Assembly: GCA_004764695.1 (NCBI GenBank)
Contig: SMSO01000004.1
Span: 22,501-86,500 of the forward strand
Length of the DNA stretch: 64,000 nucleotides
Direction of reading: 5' to 3'
DNA from: Schizochytrium sp. TIO01
Taxonomy: Eukaryota > Sar > Bigyra > Thraustochytrida > Thraustochytriidae
A program made the position numbers and the translations under genes. The notes below the pieces were generated by a model. It was not told the DNA's origin. It did no database searches and saw only the letters and a program-made list of their open reading frames with translations. Of the stretch, positions 34,849 to 45,093 are shown one piece after another (position 1 is the stretch's first letter; every line of letters starts with the position of its first letter).

Positions 34849-36897
34849 ATGGCTTCCGAGGGGACTCAAGAGAGCGTGCTGGAGGCGTCTGAGCGCACAG
34901 AGGCTGGCGAGGAGGACCCTCGTGAGCCCAATATTCAAGCAGAAAAGTCCTCAACTGCTGCAGGAGACAGCGCAGCAACTGTTGCTGCAGGTCTACAGGA
35001 TTTCGTGGCCAAGGTCAAGGCTACTTGGCTTCAAAGCGGGGAAAGCTCGAACAATAAAGACGATGACAATGCTGACAACAACAAAGATGCTAGTGAGTGT
35101 TCCACCAACACCGAGGCCAAGAAAAGCTGTGAGGATAACAATGAGCAGGACAAAGAAGATGATGGAACGGAGATCGAGATTGGGACCTCGTTTTGGGCCA
35201 AACTAAGCAATCCCGACAAATGGAGCGCCATGGCAGAGCGCGCGGGCCAGCGCAGCCTTTTCAGCTTTAATGGCGATGACAATGGAGCTGATAATAAAAT
35301 TGAGGCGGCGCTATGGTCGATGAAGCTAGGTGAGAAGAAAGAGGATAACTTTTTCCTCCTCATTGGCAAGCTCAAGCTCACGCTGGACCACGCCCAGGAG
35401 TTGCTTGGCAAAGAGATGTCTCTCACAGCACCGCAGGCTCTGCGAGCAATGTCCTTCCTCATGGGGTGCTGCGAAACATACATAGGAGAACACCCTGAGG
35501 TCATTCGGGAAATGGCCGAGAAGGATGGTGCCGAAAAAGCAAAGCAAGATATCCTTCTCGACGTGGACCAGTATATGGAGTTTGCCAATGCTGCATATGA
35601 TGAGTTTGACCCGGATGAGACCATTTATGAGTTCTTTGCACGCCGTGACTACACCTTAGTTTACTATGACCCCGCAACAGACTACGAACTTGCTGCGCAT
35701 TATGTTGCGTTTCAGCCAGACAAGAAAATCTGCATCGTAGGTATTAAGGGAACAAGCACAATTGGCGATGTTCTTACAGATATTCTTTGTCGATCAACAC
35801 CTTTCATCAGTGACAAAATGTTTGCACATGATGGAATCAAAATCACCGCGCAACGTGTAGCTGCTCGAGTTCAATCCTTTCTTCTGAATTTATTTGTACC
35901 TCTGGACTATGAGATTATTTTCACAGGTCACTCCTTGGGTGCCGGTGTTGCAGCACTTGTTGCAGTGATCTTTCGGGAGGCGCACCAGATCAAAAAGGTT
36001 CGTGCGCTTGCCTATGCTTGCCCGCCAGTGCTCGACAAGGAGGCCGCTTTGGGAACCTATGACTATATTACTTCGGTGGTCAGCAATCATGACATTATCC
36101 CTCGTACCTCCTTGAGTAACATGAATATCATGAGTGAGGCGCTTAAGCGAGTTAACAAGCGCCTTGAAGGGAGCGAGCAGGAGATCTCTGAGGATTCCAA
36201 TGCTCAGGGCGCTGAGCTTCTTCGAGAGCTATACGACTTGCAAGAAGAATACAAGCTGGCTTACGATCAAGACCTCTACGTGCCAGGGCGTCTGTTGTAC
36301 ATTTTTGCGCCAGATCAAAGTCAACGTTTCGCAGTAGAAAAGGACGGTGTTCTTTCTAACCTGCGACACATGCTTTTTACGCGAAGCATGGTCATGGATC
36401 ATTCTATGGATAATTATATCATTGAAATCCGCAACGCGCTCTTTGATCTATATAAATTGCATTCCGTCACCAGCCCAGCTTTAATTCCAGATACCCCGGG
36501 TGCGACTGTGACTGTCCCAGATCATGTTACAGTATTTAGTAAGGAGGATAACTGTGAGATCGTTTATTACCACATCCTAACCATTGTTGCGCGCGGACCC
36601 GAACATGTGAAAGAGTATCATGCTTATCGAAGGTTCACAGACTTTGATAAACTTTCAGAGGTTGTGCGCGAGGCAGAATTACAGCTCACAACCTCACTCC
36701 CTTCAAAAATTACAACACGTGACCCGAAAGCAAGAGCTAAGCAATTTGAGGCATATCTGACAGCACTCATCTACAAAGCTACACACAAGCGTTTACAGAA
36801 AATTCGTGATGCCCTTCGTGACTTTGTTGGCATGGGGGACACTCCATCGGCACCTGATTTTGTTCTCCAAGCGGTTCATGCTGCAAACTGCTACTAA
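34849..36897 (+). CDS. Class 3 (fungal-type) lipase with C-terminal PX domain
   Basis: 682 residues from the ATG at 34849; the frame extends two codons further to a TTG. The acidic N-terminus is low complexity. The alpha/beta-hydrolase core contains FTGHSLGAGVAA (nucleophile Ser362), Asp in SNHDIIPR (Asp415) and His in VMDHSMDNY (His518), a complete lipase_3 triad as in diacylglycerol lipases. Residues about 555-665 form a PX domain with the diagnostic YRRFTDFDKL, which in other proteins binds phosphoinositides. The fusion suggests an acylglycerol or phospholipid lipase recruited to PI3P-type endomembranes. No signal peptide is present, so a cytosolic enzyme is likely. It is convergent with RPS23 downstream. 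Confidence 0.9.
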   Translation: MASEGTQESVLEASERTEAGEEDPREPNIQAEKSSTAAGDSAATVAAGLQDFVAKVKATWLQSGESSNNKDDDNADNNKDASECSTNTEAKKSCEDNNEQDKEDDGTEIEIGTSFWAKLSNPDKWSAMAERAGQRSLFSFNGDDNGADNKIEAALWSMKLGEKKEDNFFLLIGKLKLTLDHAQELLGKEMSLTAPQALRAMSFLMGCCETYIGEHPEVIREMAEKDGAEKAKQDILLDVDQYMEFANAAYDEFDPDETIYEFFARRDYTLVYYDPATDYELAAHYVAFQPDKKICIVGIKGTSTIGDVLTDILCRSTPFISDKMFAHDGIKITAQRVAARVQSFLLNLFVPLDYEIIFTGHSLGAGVAALVAVIFREAHQIKKVRALAYACPPVLDKEAALGTYDYITSVVSNHDIIPRTSLSNMNIMSEALKRVNKRLEGSEQEISEDSNAQGAELLRELYDLQEEYKLAYDQDLYVPGRLLYIFAPDQSQRFAVEKDGVLSNLRHMLFTRSMVMDHSMDNYIIEIRNALFDLYKLHSVTSPALIPDTPGATVTVPDHVTVFSKEDNCEIVYYHILTIVARGPEHVKEYHAYRRFTDFDKLSEVVREAELQLTTSLPSKITTRDPKARAKQFEAYLTALIYKATHKRLQKIRDALRDFVGMGDTPSAPDFVLQAVHAANCY

Positions 36898-37199
36898 AAT
36901 GGACATGTGCACGTAAAAAATTGAAGCTCGTTTCTCTTATTTCTTTGTAAATGGAAATTATATTGATATATTTTAAAATCCATCACATATTAATGCAGTT
37001 CATTTCATGGGACGGGAAAGAGATGACGATGGCGGCGAAACTCATCACACATCTTTCTACGACTTCACAATGGTCCAGCGGATGGGATGACCAAAAGCAG
37101 TCAAGCAGGATCAAAACAAGAAACAAGGAAAGCAAAAACTGAAGTATGAAGGAAAACAGTCAAAGAGTAAAGAATATCAAAGTAGCGCAAACAATCGAT

Positions 37200-38223
37200 T
37201 TAGTTACGGGGCTTCTCCTTCTTCTCCTTGTACAAGGCCCAGAGGGAAACACCGGCGACCTTGACGACCTTGAAACGGACACCAGGAATATCACCAACGG
37301 CGTGACCGGAACGACCGAAACCGGCAATGAGGACCTCGTCGTTCTCTGTGAAGTCGGAAAAGGAAAGAGCAGATTTGCATTTTCTGGTCAGTCATTCATG
37401 TTCAACACATACCCTAGAAAACTAAGCTTAACATGGCCAATAGACAAGAACTGGCCATGCAAACACGAGCCTGATTGATAAACAATCATGCAACTAAATC
37501 ACTTACCATCGACGAAGTTGAGGCAACCGTCACGGGGGACGAAGGCAGAGATCTTCTTGCCGTTCTTAATCCTGTAGATTCCATTACAAAAACAAAAAAC
37601 CACATGCACAGTTAGTTTTCACCAGCTCCATATTAAAATTGAACTCGCCTTCATCCTCATTGTCACACAGCCTCACTACATGCGAGAACTTTGTTTCCCA
37701 TGATCTGTTATGGCAACCAGTCGTTGGAAGCCAAGCTGACCAAGCCCAGATACACTGCATGCAAATTGTCCCTTCTTTAACTATCACACACGCATAACCC
37801 AGTGAACTACGTTGTTGACGTATATGATCAGAAGGACCGAACTCGCAAGTCATCATTTCTCAAAGAGCGCATCTCTCTCTACGAATCATTCTCAAATTCG
37901 CATGATATAATGCTTAACACCACTCTAGGAGCTCCAAGATGAAGAAACACGCTGCCGACGCCGAAGAAGAAGCCGTCTAAACCCGTAGAGAACAAAGGCA
38001 CTTACAACTGCACGCGGACACTCTTACGAATGGCAGAGTTAGGCTGCTTGGCCTCAATACCGATCTTCTCAAGCACGATACCCTTGGCCATGGAGGCTCC
38101 AGCCATGGGCAAGTTGTACTTGGTGTTGGAGTGAGCCTTGGCGAAGGCCTTCTTGGCCCATCGCTGAGCGCGACGGTGCAAGCGGTGCTTGCGGGCCGTG
38201 CGAATACCCTGCGGCTTGCCCAT
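37200..38223 (-). CDS. RPS23: 40S ribosomal protein S23 (uS12)
   Basis: Three exons, spliced by eye. Exon 1 is 38006-38223 (ATG at 38223, [14 protein letters not shown]), exon 2 is 37507-37571 and exon 3 is 37200-37345 (stop TAA 37200-37202). Introns begin GTAAGT and end CTACAG or TTCACAG. Total is 429 nt, giving 142 residues against 143 in animals. The decoding-centre loop [15 protein letters not shown] is intact, including the Pro that is hydroxylated by OGFOD1-type enzymes in other eukaryotes. The C-terminus reads [18 protein letters not shown] and ends KEKPRN. Intron 1 is long (434 nt) and intron 2 is 161 nt. The gene is divergent from RPLP2 across 1.07 kb. Confidence 0.97.
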
Positions 38224-39290
38224 CTTGCCTAAGCGACCTCAAGCGATCAACCTCCGCGATCAATCGACAATGTCTCGTAAAGTACTGCTGCTCCGCCGCC
38301 CTCTTTCCCTTTCCTCCCGCCTGCCACCCATCTCTGCCCCCTTAATCTGCCTAGGCATTCCACCTTAACGCCACCTTCGCGCCTCCCACTTTAAGGCGCC
38401 TCCGCAACCACGAAGCCATCAATCGAGAGCGCCGGAGCGCCGAAGTTTGTTTACCCTAACCTGACTTTCAGCAGAGGAAGCGCAAGTGGAGTATACGCGA
38501 ATTAAATAGAGTATAGGGAGGGGTAAGTGGGGTATAGGCGGAGGAAAGTAGGAATTGGAGGGGAAAGTAGGTTATAGCTGGGAGCCACTCGTGCGAGAGC
38601 AAGAGCGCCGCAGAGGCCAGCAACCCTTAAATTGCTCAGGCAGGAGAAGAGCCCACGCGGACTCTTCATCTGGGTACGTGAGCAGCGACCACCCCGGCGC
38701 CCCCTGCGGCGACAACGAACGCTACCGACCCACGCTTTTGCGGAGACGCAGGAAACGCCGCGAGTGAGATGGCGAGCTCGATGAGGTGATGATGATGAAG
38801 ATGAGATGGAGCCAAGACCAAGTTGACGACGCTCGTTTATGAATGTATGTATGTATGTAGCTCTTGTTGTTGTCATGAGCCTGCATGCACAGGACATTCG
38901 ACGTTCAACCAGAGGCTCTCGATGGTGGATAAAACACCTTTGAGTAAGCTGAGACAGAGGTACTCCGTCGCTTTCTCAACTTTTTGCTTGATGGAGTCAA
39001 TCTTCGCTCTTGCAAGTTAGTTGGCACTCTCATAGAATGAATAAGATCTTGGCCATGAAGACGTCAGTTTACAGCAGCTGTGTCTTTACACCGTATGCGT
39101 CAGGATCTAGTATTTAACCGAGATGTCAAACTTCATGCAGTCTCCTCCTCATCATCATCACTATTGTCTGAAGCGAGCTTCATTGAAATCTAATGCTCGG
39201 GTCTTCTGTGCAGTGATCAGTAACTAACGGTTTTGAACTTGAACACGTGTTTAAATTTTACAGGAAGCTTTCTCCACAACTTAAGCAAAC
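38224..39290. promoter_or_regulatory. Divergent RPS23-RPLP2 intergenic region
   Basis: Two ribosomal protein genes start on opposite strands at its two ends. It contains pyrimidine-rich tracts near 38295-38345, a direct GTAT run near 38844-38858 and GC-rich sequence near 38690-38760. A CAG splice acceptor after a T-rich stretch at 39261-39263 suggests an intron in the RPLP2 5' UTR; its donor was not pinned down. No TATA box is obvious. Confidence 0.45.
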
Positions 39291-39638
39291 ATGAAGATCG
39301 TCGCTGCCTACATGCTCCTTGCCCTCGCTGGCAAGGAGGCCGTCTCCTCTGACGACATCAAGGCCCTCCTTGAGAAGGCCGGTGTTGAGGTCGATGAGGA
39401 GCAGCTCACCAAGTTCGCCGCCGGTGTCGAGGGCAAGAACATTGATGAGCTCATCGAGGAGGGCAAGTCCAAGATGAAGGCCATCCAGGGCGCTGCCGGC
39501 TCTGGCTCTGGTGGCTCCGGCGCCGCCGCTGGTGGTGCCGCCGCCGCTGCTGCCGAGGAGGAGGAAGAGGAAGAAGAGGAGGTCGACGTCGGTGGTGGCG
39601 ACCTCTTCGGCGGTGGTGGTGGTGGCGATGGCTACTAA
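39291..39638 (+). CDS. RPLP2: 60S acidic ribosomal protein P2 with atypical C-terminal tail
   Basis: 115 residues. The N-terminal dimerisation domain is clear: MKIVAAYMLLALAGKEAVSS, then DIKALLEKAGVEVDEEQLTKF and GKNIDELIEEGKSK, which matches P2 rather than P1. A Gly/Ala-rich hinge and an acidic Glu run follow. The protein should end in the near-universal (S)DDDMGFGLFD, which docks translational GTPases on the stalk, but here it ends in VDVGGGDLFGGGGGGDGY. The reading frame is clean and codon use is strongly biased to C/G third positions, as expected for a highly expressed gene, so the tail is probably real. Confidence 0.95.
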   Translation: MKIVAAYMLLALAGKEAVSSDDIKALLEKAGVEVDEEQLTKFAAGVEGKNIDELIEEGKSKMKAIQGAAGSGSGGSGAAAGGAAAAAAEEEEEEEEEVDVGGGDLFGGGGGGDGY

Positions 39639-39825
39639 ACAGCCCCCCCTTCGTTCCCTATAACCCCTTAAAAAAACCAATTTTTTTTCTTTGCTGATTT
39701 CTTGTACAACATTTGTTTACCTTCATACGTACTGGCGTTTCATTCTTTCCGTAGACATGGAATCATCAGACCGGTAGCTGATCGACTGGTAAACCAAAGG
39801 CTTTGCTCTAGGAAAGAGTACTTGT

Positions 39826-40140
39826 CTCATAGTAGTGCGAGGTGGAAATACCTCATTTGTTTGGTGCTTTAAATCGTGGCATTACAGCATCAAAGTAGTA
39901 TACCTCGTTTGTTTGGTGCTTTAAATAATGGTGTCACAGCATCATAGTAGTGCGAGGTGGAAATACCTCATTTGTTTGGTGCTTTAAATCGTGGCATTAC
40001 AGCATCATAGTAGTATACCTCGTTTGTTTGGTGCTTTAAATAATGGTGTCACAGCATCATAGTAGTGCGAGGTGGAAATACCTCATTTGTTTGGTGCTTT
40101 AAATCGTGGCGTTACAAGATTATAGCATTTCTCAATAAAA
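39826..40140. repeat. 115-bp tandem repeat downstream of RPLP2
   Basis: About 2.6 copies with an exact 115-nt period (AGTAGTGCGA at 39831, 39946 and 40061). Each unit is itself two related halves built around TTTGTTTGGTGCTTTAAAT. Each contains the inverted repeat GAGGTGGAAATACCTC. It lies between the convergent RPLP2 and nitronate monooxygenase genes. Confidence 0.95.
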
Positions 40141-40451
40141 TGTATTGTTCTTTATGAAGAATCTATTCGAGGCGCGACACAATTCAAGGCGTCCAAAATG
40201 GTGAACGCGAGTTGTTGTTCTGCAGGGGAAAATAAGCGAAGAGAAAAGCTGATTTGCGGAATCCAAGGTTCCCCCTATGCTAAATTCCCCAAACGTGTTT
40301 TTTTAGCACTTTCATAAATTGGCCTTTGCAGGGAACGACAAATTATAAACCATTGGTTGAAATTTAATTGCTTTATGTATATATAACGAAAGTAATGCAG
40401 AGATCGTCTGCTGAAATGAGGAGTTAATGAAGACAAATTGGAAACTCACGT

Positions 40452-41444
40452 TTACAACATCAGCTTCTTGGTACGCTCGATACTCGATGCAGCATCGTTC
40501 ACCAATGTTGAGAGGAGCTCCTCGCAGGAAGGCACGTCTTTAATAAGAGCAGTAACCTGACCCAAACTCCAAACACCCTCGTTGATGTCACCCGTCTCTT
40601 GAAATGCACGCTTGTATGCAGCGCCGCGCACGTAATCACGAATACGATCAAACTCGCCAGGGTGCTCGCGCTCTGTCTCAAGAATCTTCATTGCAGTCTC
40701 GTTCTTGTACACACGCTCAGTATTACGCATGGAACGCATGATAAGCGTCGTGCTCGACTCATCACCCTCCACAATAGCCTTCTTGATGTTCTCGTGAATA
40801 GCAGCTTCCTTGGTTGCCATAAAACGAGATCCCATAGCAATTCCTTGGGCTCCAAGGCTAAGTGCTGCGGCAAGCTGGCTACCAGTACCCATGCCACCAC
40901 AGGCGAGCCAGGGAATGTCAAGGTCTTGCTGAGCCTTTGCAAAAAGAACCCATCCTCCTACATCTGTTTCACCTGGGTGACCGGCTGCCTCGAATCCGTC
41001 AATGGAAACCATGTCCACACCCATGCGCTCGGCGGTCTTTGCATGACGTGTTGAGGTGCACTTGTGGATGATAGTCATATCATTGTCCTTGAAGAGCTTC
41101 ACAAACGGCTCAAGCCCCTTGTAGTGACCAGCAGTCTCCACGACCTTGATGCCCTCTTCTACCACCACATTAGCATACGCATCGTAGTTGGGCGGCTTGA
41201 GCATGGGGAGCAGCGTCATGTTTACGCCGAAAGGTTTGTTGGTGAGTTCTTTGGTTTTGCGGATTTCCTTGCGCAGATCCTCCGGAGAAGTCTGTGTCAA
41301 AGCAGTAATGATGCCAAGCCCTCCTGCATTCGAAACAGCTGCAGCCAACCCGGCATAACCTACATAGTGCATACCACCAAGCATGATGGGGTGCTTCACG
41401 CCTACCTTTTCGGTGAAAAACGTCTTGAAGACCTGTCGTGACAT
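40452..41444 (-). CDS. Nitronate monooxygenase-like FMN TIM-barrel oxidoreductase
   Basis: 330 residues from the first ATG at 41444 (MSRQVFKTFF). Motifs of the 2-nitropropane dioxygenase/FabK family are present: HPIMLGGMHYVGYAGLAAAV, NAGGLGIIT, KPFGVNMTLL, SIDGFEAAGHPGE with the catalytic His, and the FMN-phosphate loop ACGGMGTGSQLAAALSLGA followed by GIAMGSRFMAT. The enzyme class oxidises alkyl nitronates with O2; some members act as enoyl reductases, so the substrate is uncertain. The frame stays open upstream to 41516 with a basic, mitochondrial-presequence-like stretch, but its only start is TTG. No introns. Confidence 0.92.
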   Translation of the reverse strand: MSRQVFKTFFTEKVGVKHPIMLGGMHYVGYAGLAAAVSNAGGLGIITALTQTSPEDLRKEIRKTKELTNKPFGVNMTLLPMLKPPNYDAYANVVVEEGIKVVETAGHYKGLEPFVKLFKDNDMTIIHKCTSTRHAKTAERMGVDMVSIDGFEAAGHPGETDVGGWVLFAKAQQDLDIPWLACGGMGTGSQLAAALSLGAQGIAMGSRFMATKEAAIHENIKKAIVEGDESSTTLIMRSMRNTERVYKNETAMKILETEREHPGEFDRIRDYVRGAAYKRAFQETGDINEGVWSLGQVTALIKDVPSCEELLSTLVNDAASSIERTKKLML

Positions 41445-43788
41445 GGTATTTTTGTGTCTTGTCTTAACCTCCCTAACTATGCCACCGCTTTGCTTGCGCA
41501 GATTTGTCCTGAGCAAGACTGATTACTCTGGCGTGTTCCAGTTCTGGTGTCTCTGCGATCCGCTTGAGTTTTCCCTTTCACGGAAGCTTAGTCTTGCCAA
41601 GCCTGGCTTCCTCTTGAATTGGTTTACAGCAGCCACCTCGCACAAATAAGCTAACACTAGATTTCTGTTTGGGAATTGCAACTTTATCAGCTCGATAGTC
41701 TTCGGCGGCGTATCTTTGCTGTTCCTTTGCATGCTATACATGTAAATGCTAAGCACCAACATAGGTACCACTAACTATGCCACTCTATAAAGCTTGAAAG
41801 AAACGGCATTGCTCACTTTACACATTACAACTTCTTACATTTGCAACTACTTACATGCATCCTCAGAGTACTTACCTCATTACGATACCACGCAGGCTTT
41901 CTTTCCCTCTCCTCTTTCCCGCTTACTTACTTCATAGAGGTAGCTGCTGGAAGGCATGTCAGCCAAGCACTTTCTTTCTTTCGCAGCTGCGCTTTCTGTG
42001 CTTACTCGACTGCCCAATGGTAAATGAAAGTGAAAGTCGAAGAACGGAGAGGAGAGTCAACTAAATTCTTGAACCTTCGAATTTAACATTTCATGTTTTC
42101 TGCAGAGGTGCGCACCAATTACTCTACTACCTATTAACTACCTACTACCTATCGACTAATAGTGGTTATTGGCTGAAAGGGAGGCGAGTGCTGATCATCT
42201 TGCGAGGAGAGGGTTAGGGTCGAATTGGTTGCACAGTATGGCATGCTTTCTTGACTTGGGTTTAGTTTCGTGTGTCTCTATGGCCCATTTGCTAAGACCA
42301 CACGGGCGATGGTGAAATTTCAAGGTGAGGTATTTGCAACTTAGCATATGTTCATAAGGAATTTGACCATGCCTTTATGCATTCATCGAATGAGGCAAGG
42401 TGCCAGAAGTCTCATCGCGGGATAGCAGAGCTTTTGATGAATTCTCCAGGGAAGTCCACCATGACCGTGTTTGTTTTCTAAAACCATATCTACAGGAGGT
42501 CTCACTCCCTGAAGCCTCAGTAGGCTACTACTTAATCAAAACAAAACCATTGCATACTGAGCTGCAACTTTTGCCACCCTCCATGCCCTGCTACTTGAAC
42601 GAAGGAGGTGTTGTTTTCCTTCTTCAAGATGGTTTTCTTGATCATCATCGGCAGGTTTCTGCCTTTGCTATACCCAAGTGAGCTTCTCATCAACCAAGAT
42701 AATAATAAATCGCAAATCGCTTTTCACTACCACAGAAAGTTCGCATGTAAGTGAAATAAAAACACCTCCGGCAGGTTGTAGTATGTGCTATCCAAGCAAT
42801 CATCGCAACCTGAGCGGCAATTCTGTTGCCCACGCAGAAGCCTAAAGTCTGCTCAAAACTCCGAGAGCTCGAGCACATGCTTCTCTTCTTCTCAAGCCGA
42901 GAACAACCATAACACGTGCAAACTCTTCGGGAGATTTCATTCGATAATTTCAGACCAATTCCATTTATAAACGGGAACTTGAGGGGATCAAAGTCACGTG
43001 CTCTAGAGATAACTCTAGAGGGTAAGCAGCAGTAACATTAGATTGATCGTCTTTAAGTTATAGAAGGTATTGGCTTCGGAATCTGGCGTCAAGGTTCCCC
43101 ACTTTGGCATGAGTTTCCAGGCAGGTTTCTTCAAGTTGTGCGCCTTTAACCATGAGAAGCCCAGCAGCAAAGCAACCATTTCAATTTCGAGAGTAGTAGG
43201 CAACAAGGATTCCTATCAACCCCAATTGGCGATAAGCTGCTCTGCAGTTTTGATTGCAATAAAGGAACTCAGTTCTGGTAGTGGCCCTGAAAACTGTGTA
43301 ATAGTTCATAGGCATTCCCTGCCAACGATACTTGCTTGCTTTCTTAGGTAGCGTGCCTTACGACTCTCAGTCCTGCACACCGTTTGGTCCTTGTTGATGC
43401 CTTCGGCCAATCGGCCATCGCCAGATGTTTATGCTCCCAGAGTCTCATGACCTTGGAGGCGACCAAAGCTTGTAGTTTTCAGTTTCTCTCCAAAGATTTT
43501 ATAAGGTAAACTGACTGACCTATAGTGAGTAATGGAGGTGCTTTTAAAGTAGACTAAAAGGTACTGCAACTAGGACAAACAGTTATAACCTACTTACTGT
43601 ATGGAATACACAAGTGCAGGAATAAGAGCCAAACGAAATCTGTCGCTAGGATTGAAGAAAGAAGCCAAGAATTAGAATCAGCGTTTGCCCCTGCAAGCCG
43701 CAATCCTCGAATTGCGAGCAGGCCCGGGAACTTCTCTGTAAAAGCTCTCTGCGTGTTGTACTCAGAGACTGCATATACTCGAGGCGAG
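41445..43788. other. Intergenic with degenerate coding relics
   Basis: No intact gene. Minus-strand pieces near 43015-43480 read protein-like in alternating frames. WLKAHNLKKPAW at about 43135-43160 resembles the region before the last catalytic Asp/Glu of Tc1/mariner transposases, and another piece reads KYRWQGMPMNYYTVF. The family call is weak. The plus-strand frame at 42400-42681 has no motif. CTACCTA-rich sequence occurs near 42120-42165. Confidence 0.35.
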
Positions 43789-45093
43789 ATGACGTCTTAT
43801 GGCACCTATGAGCGCGTGGCCGGCGGCTCTGAGCCCGTGGCCTCGTCCTGGAGGCAGGTCCCTCGCTGCGGCTGCAAAGCCTTGAGCGGGTTTGCGGTGC
43901 TTTTGGCAGCGTCGATTGCTTTGGCGGTGTGGAGCTCTCACAGCGGCGGACATCCTGTCGAATACCACGACAGCCCGATTTCGAATGACCGTGTGGATCG
44001 CTGGGACGACAAGCATGCGCATAAATTTCGACCCCGGTTTCCTATTGCGGAAGGGCATCGCAAGGACTGCGAGGACAAGGACTTCACCAAGGACACTCTC
44101 AAAGTGATCAAGGAAACCAACTTTGTTAATGCTATGTTGAACTCCGGATTTGATGCCTCTCTCTTGGACAAGTTTGAGGCAAGCGACATCATTGGATTCC
44201 ATGATGACGACAAGTTCTTTATTGTCTTTGACAACAGCTATCAGATTGGTCTCGTCAGACGTCATGGACTCAACCCTGGAGCGCACCTTGCATCTCCAGA
44301 TGAGAACCTCTTGCTGGACTGGCCTGAAGACTCACCCATGAACCCGGATGGAGACTCTCAATTTGAGGCCATCGCGCACAACCACAGCGCCGACACCTTT
44401 CTCATCTTCGAGGAAACCCACCTTGCAAAGGACAATGTATCGAGGTCCAGAGCACACGAGGTTCATATCTCTGCACAAAACAACATTACTTCTATTCGTA
44501 CCTGCGAGGTGGAGTATGAGTTCTCTTTTGAGAACAAGGGCATTGAGGGCGCCACGGTTGTGGAGATCCGCGGGCGCACCTATGTCCTGGCGCTTTGCGA
44601 AGGTAACTATTGTGAAGGAGGCGAAAAGGGCAGGGAGCCTGGCAATGGCCGTATTCTCCTCTTGGAGCAGTACCTGGTTGAAAATGGTAACAAGTCGTCC
44701 TGCACGTATAATGTTGTGCAGACCATTAAGCTCCCGAAGGAGGTTGACTTTATGGACTATTCTGCAATCACTGTGTATGAGAATCGCAAGGTTGCAATCA
44801 CCAGTCAGGAGAATGCAGCTGTTTGGATTGCTGAACTGGATTTCCCTGACACGGTTGGTCCCAAACCTTCCAAGGAGGACAATGATGACGACGATGACGA
44901 CGATGACAACGATGACGACGAGCCAATGGTTGCTTTTGTGAATGGAAAAATCTACGACTTTCCCCGTAATGATCTCTGTGAGATTGTATACTGCAACATT
45001 GAGGGTGCTTACTTTCTCAAGGAAAACATCCTCATTACCGTCAGTGATGCCATGAAGGGTAAGGGCCCGTCAACCGTACGTCTGCCGCTCTAA
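43789..45093 (+). CDS. Signal-anchored, probably lumenal or extracellular beta-propeller-like protein
   Basis: 434 residues from the ATG at 43789; the longer frame starts at a TTG. Residues about 30-50 (ALSGFAVLLAASIALAVWSS) are a single hydrophobic signal anchor after a short cytosolic tail, predicting a type II membrane or secreted protein. The large remainder has several N-glycosylation sequons (NHS, NVS, NIT, NKS), conserved-looking Cys, and the segment FENKGIEGATVVEIRG ... LALCEGNYCEGGEKGR, which recalls uncharacterised oomycete and SdiA-regulated/phytase-esterase-like propeller proteins. A poly-Asp run lies near residue 365. The catalytic role is unknown. Confidence 0.7.
   Translation: MTSYGTYERVAGGSEPVASSWRQVPRCGCKALSGFAVLLAASIALAVWSSHSGGHPVEYHDSPISNDRVDRWDDKHAHKFRPRFPIAEGHRKDCEDKDFTKDTLKVIKETNFVNAMLNSGFDASLLDKFEASDIIGFHDDDKFFIVFDNSYQIGLVRRHGLNPGAHLASPDENLLLDWPEDSPMNPDGDSQFEAIAHNHSADTFLIFEETHLAKDNVSRSRAHEVHISAQNNITSIRTCEVEYEFSFENKGIEGATVVEIRGRTYVLALCEGNYCEGGEKGREPGNGRILLLEQYLVENGNKSSCTYNVVQTIKLPKEVDFMDYSAITVYENRKVAITSQENAAVWIAELDFPDTVGPKPSKEDNDDDDDDDDNDDDEPMVAFVNGKIYDFPRNDLCEIVYCNIEGAYFLKENILITVSDAMKGKGPSTVRLPL

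Noticed and set aside
37584..37856. C/D-box snoRNA in RPS23 intron 1
   Set aside because: An ATGATGA box exists on the minus strand near 37850-37856, but no well-placed terminal CTGA with flanking stem was found.
41445..41516. N-terminal extension of the nitronate monooxygenase with a mitochondrial-like presequence
   Set aside because: The only in-frame start is TTG directly after a stop, so the ATG at 41444 is preferred.
43762..44941. Overlapping frames of 174 (minus) and 197 (plus) codons within the 43789 gene
   Set aside because: Shadows of the longer frame, which has a signal anchor and glycosylation sites.
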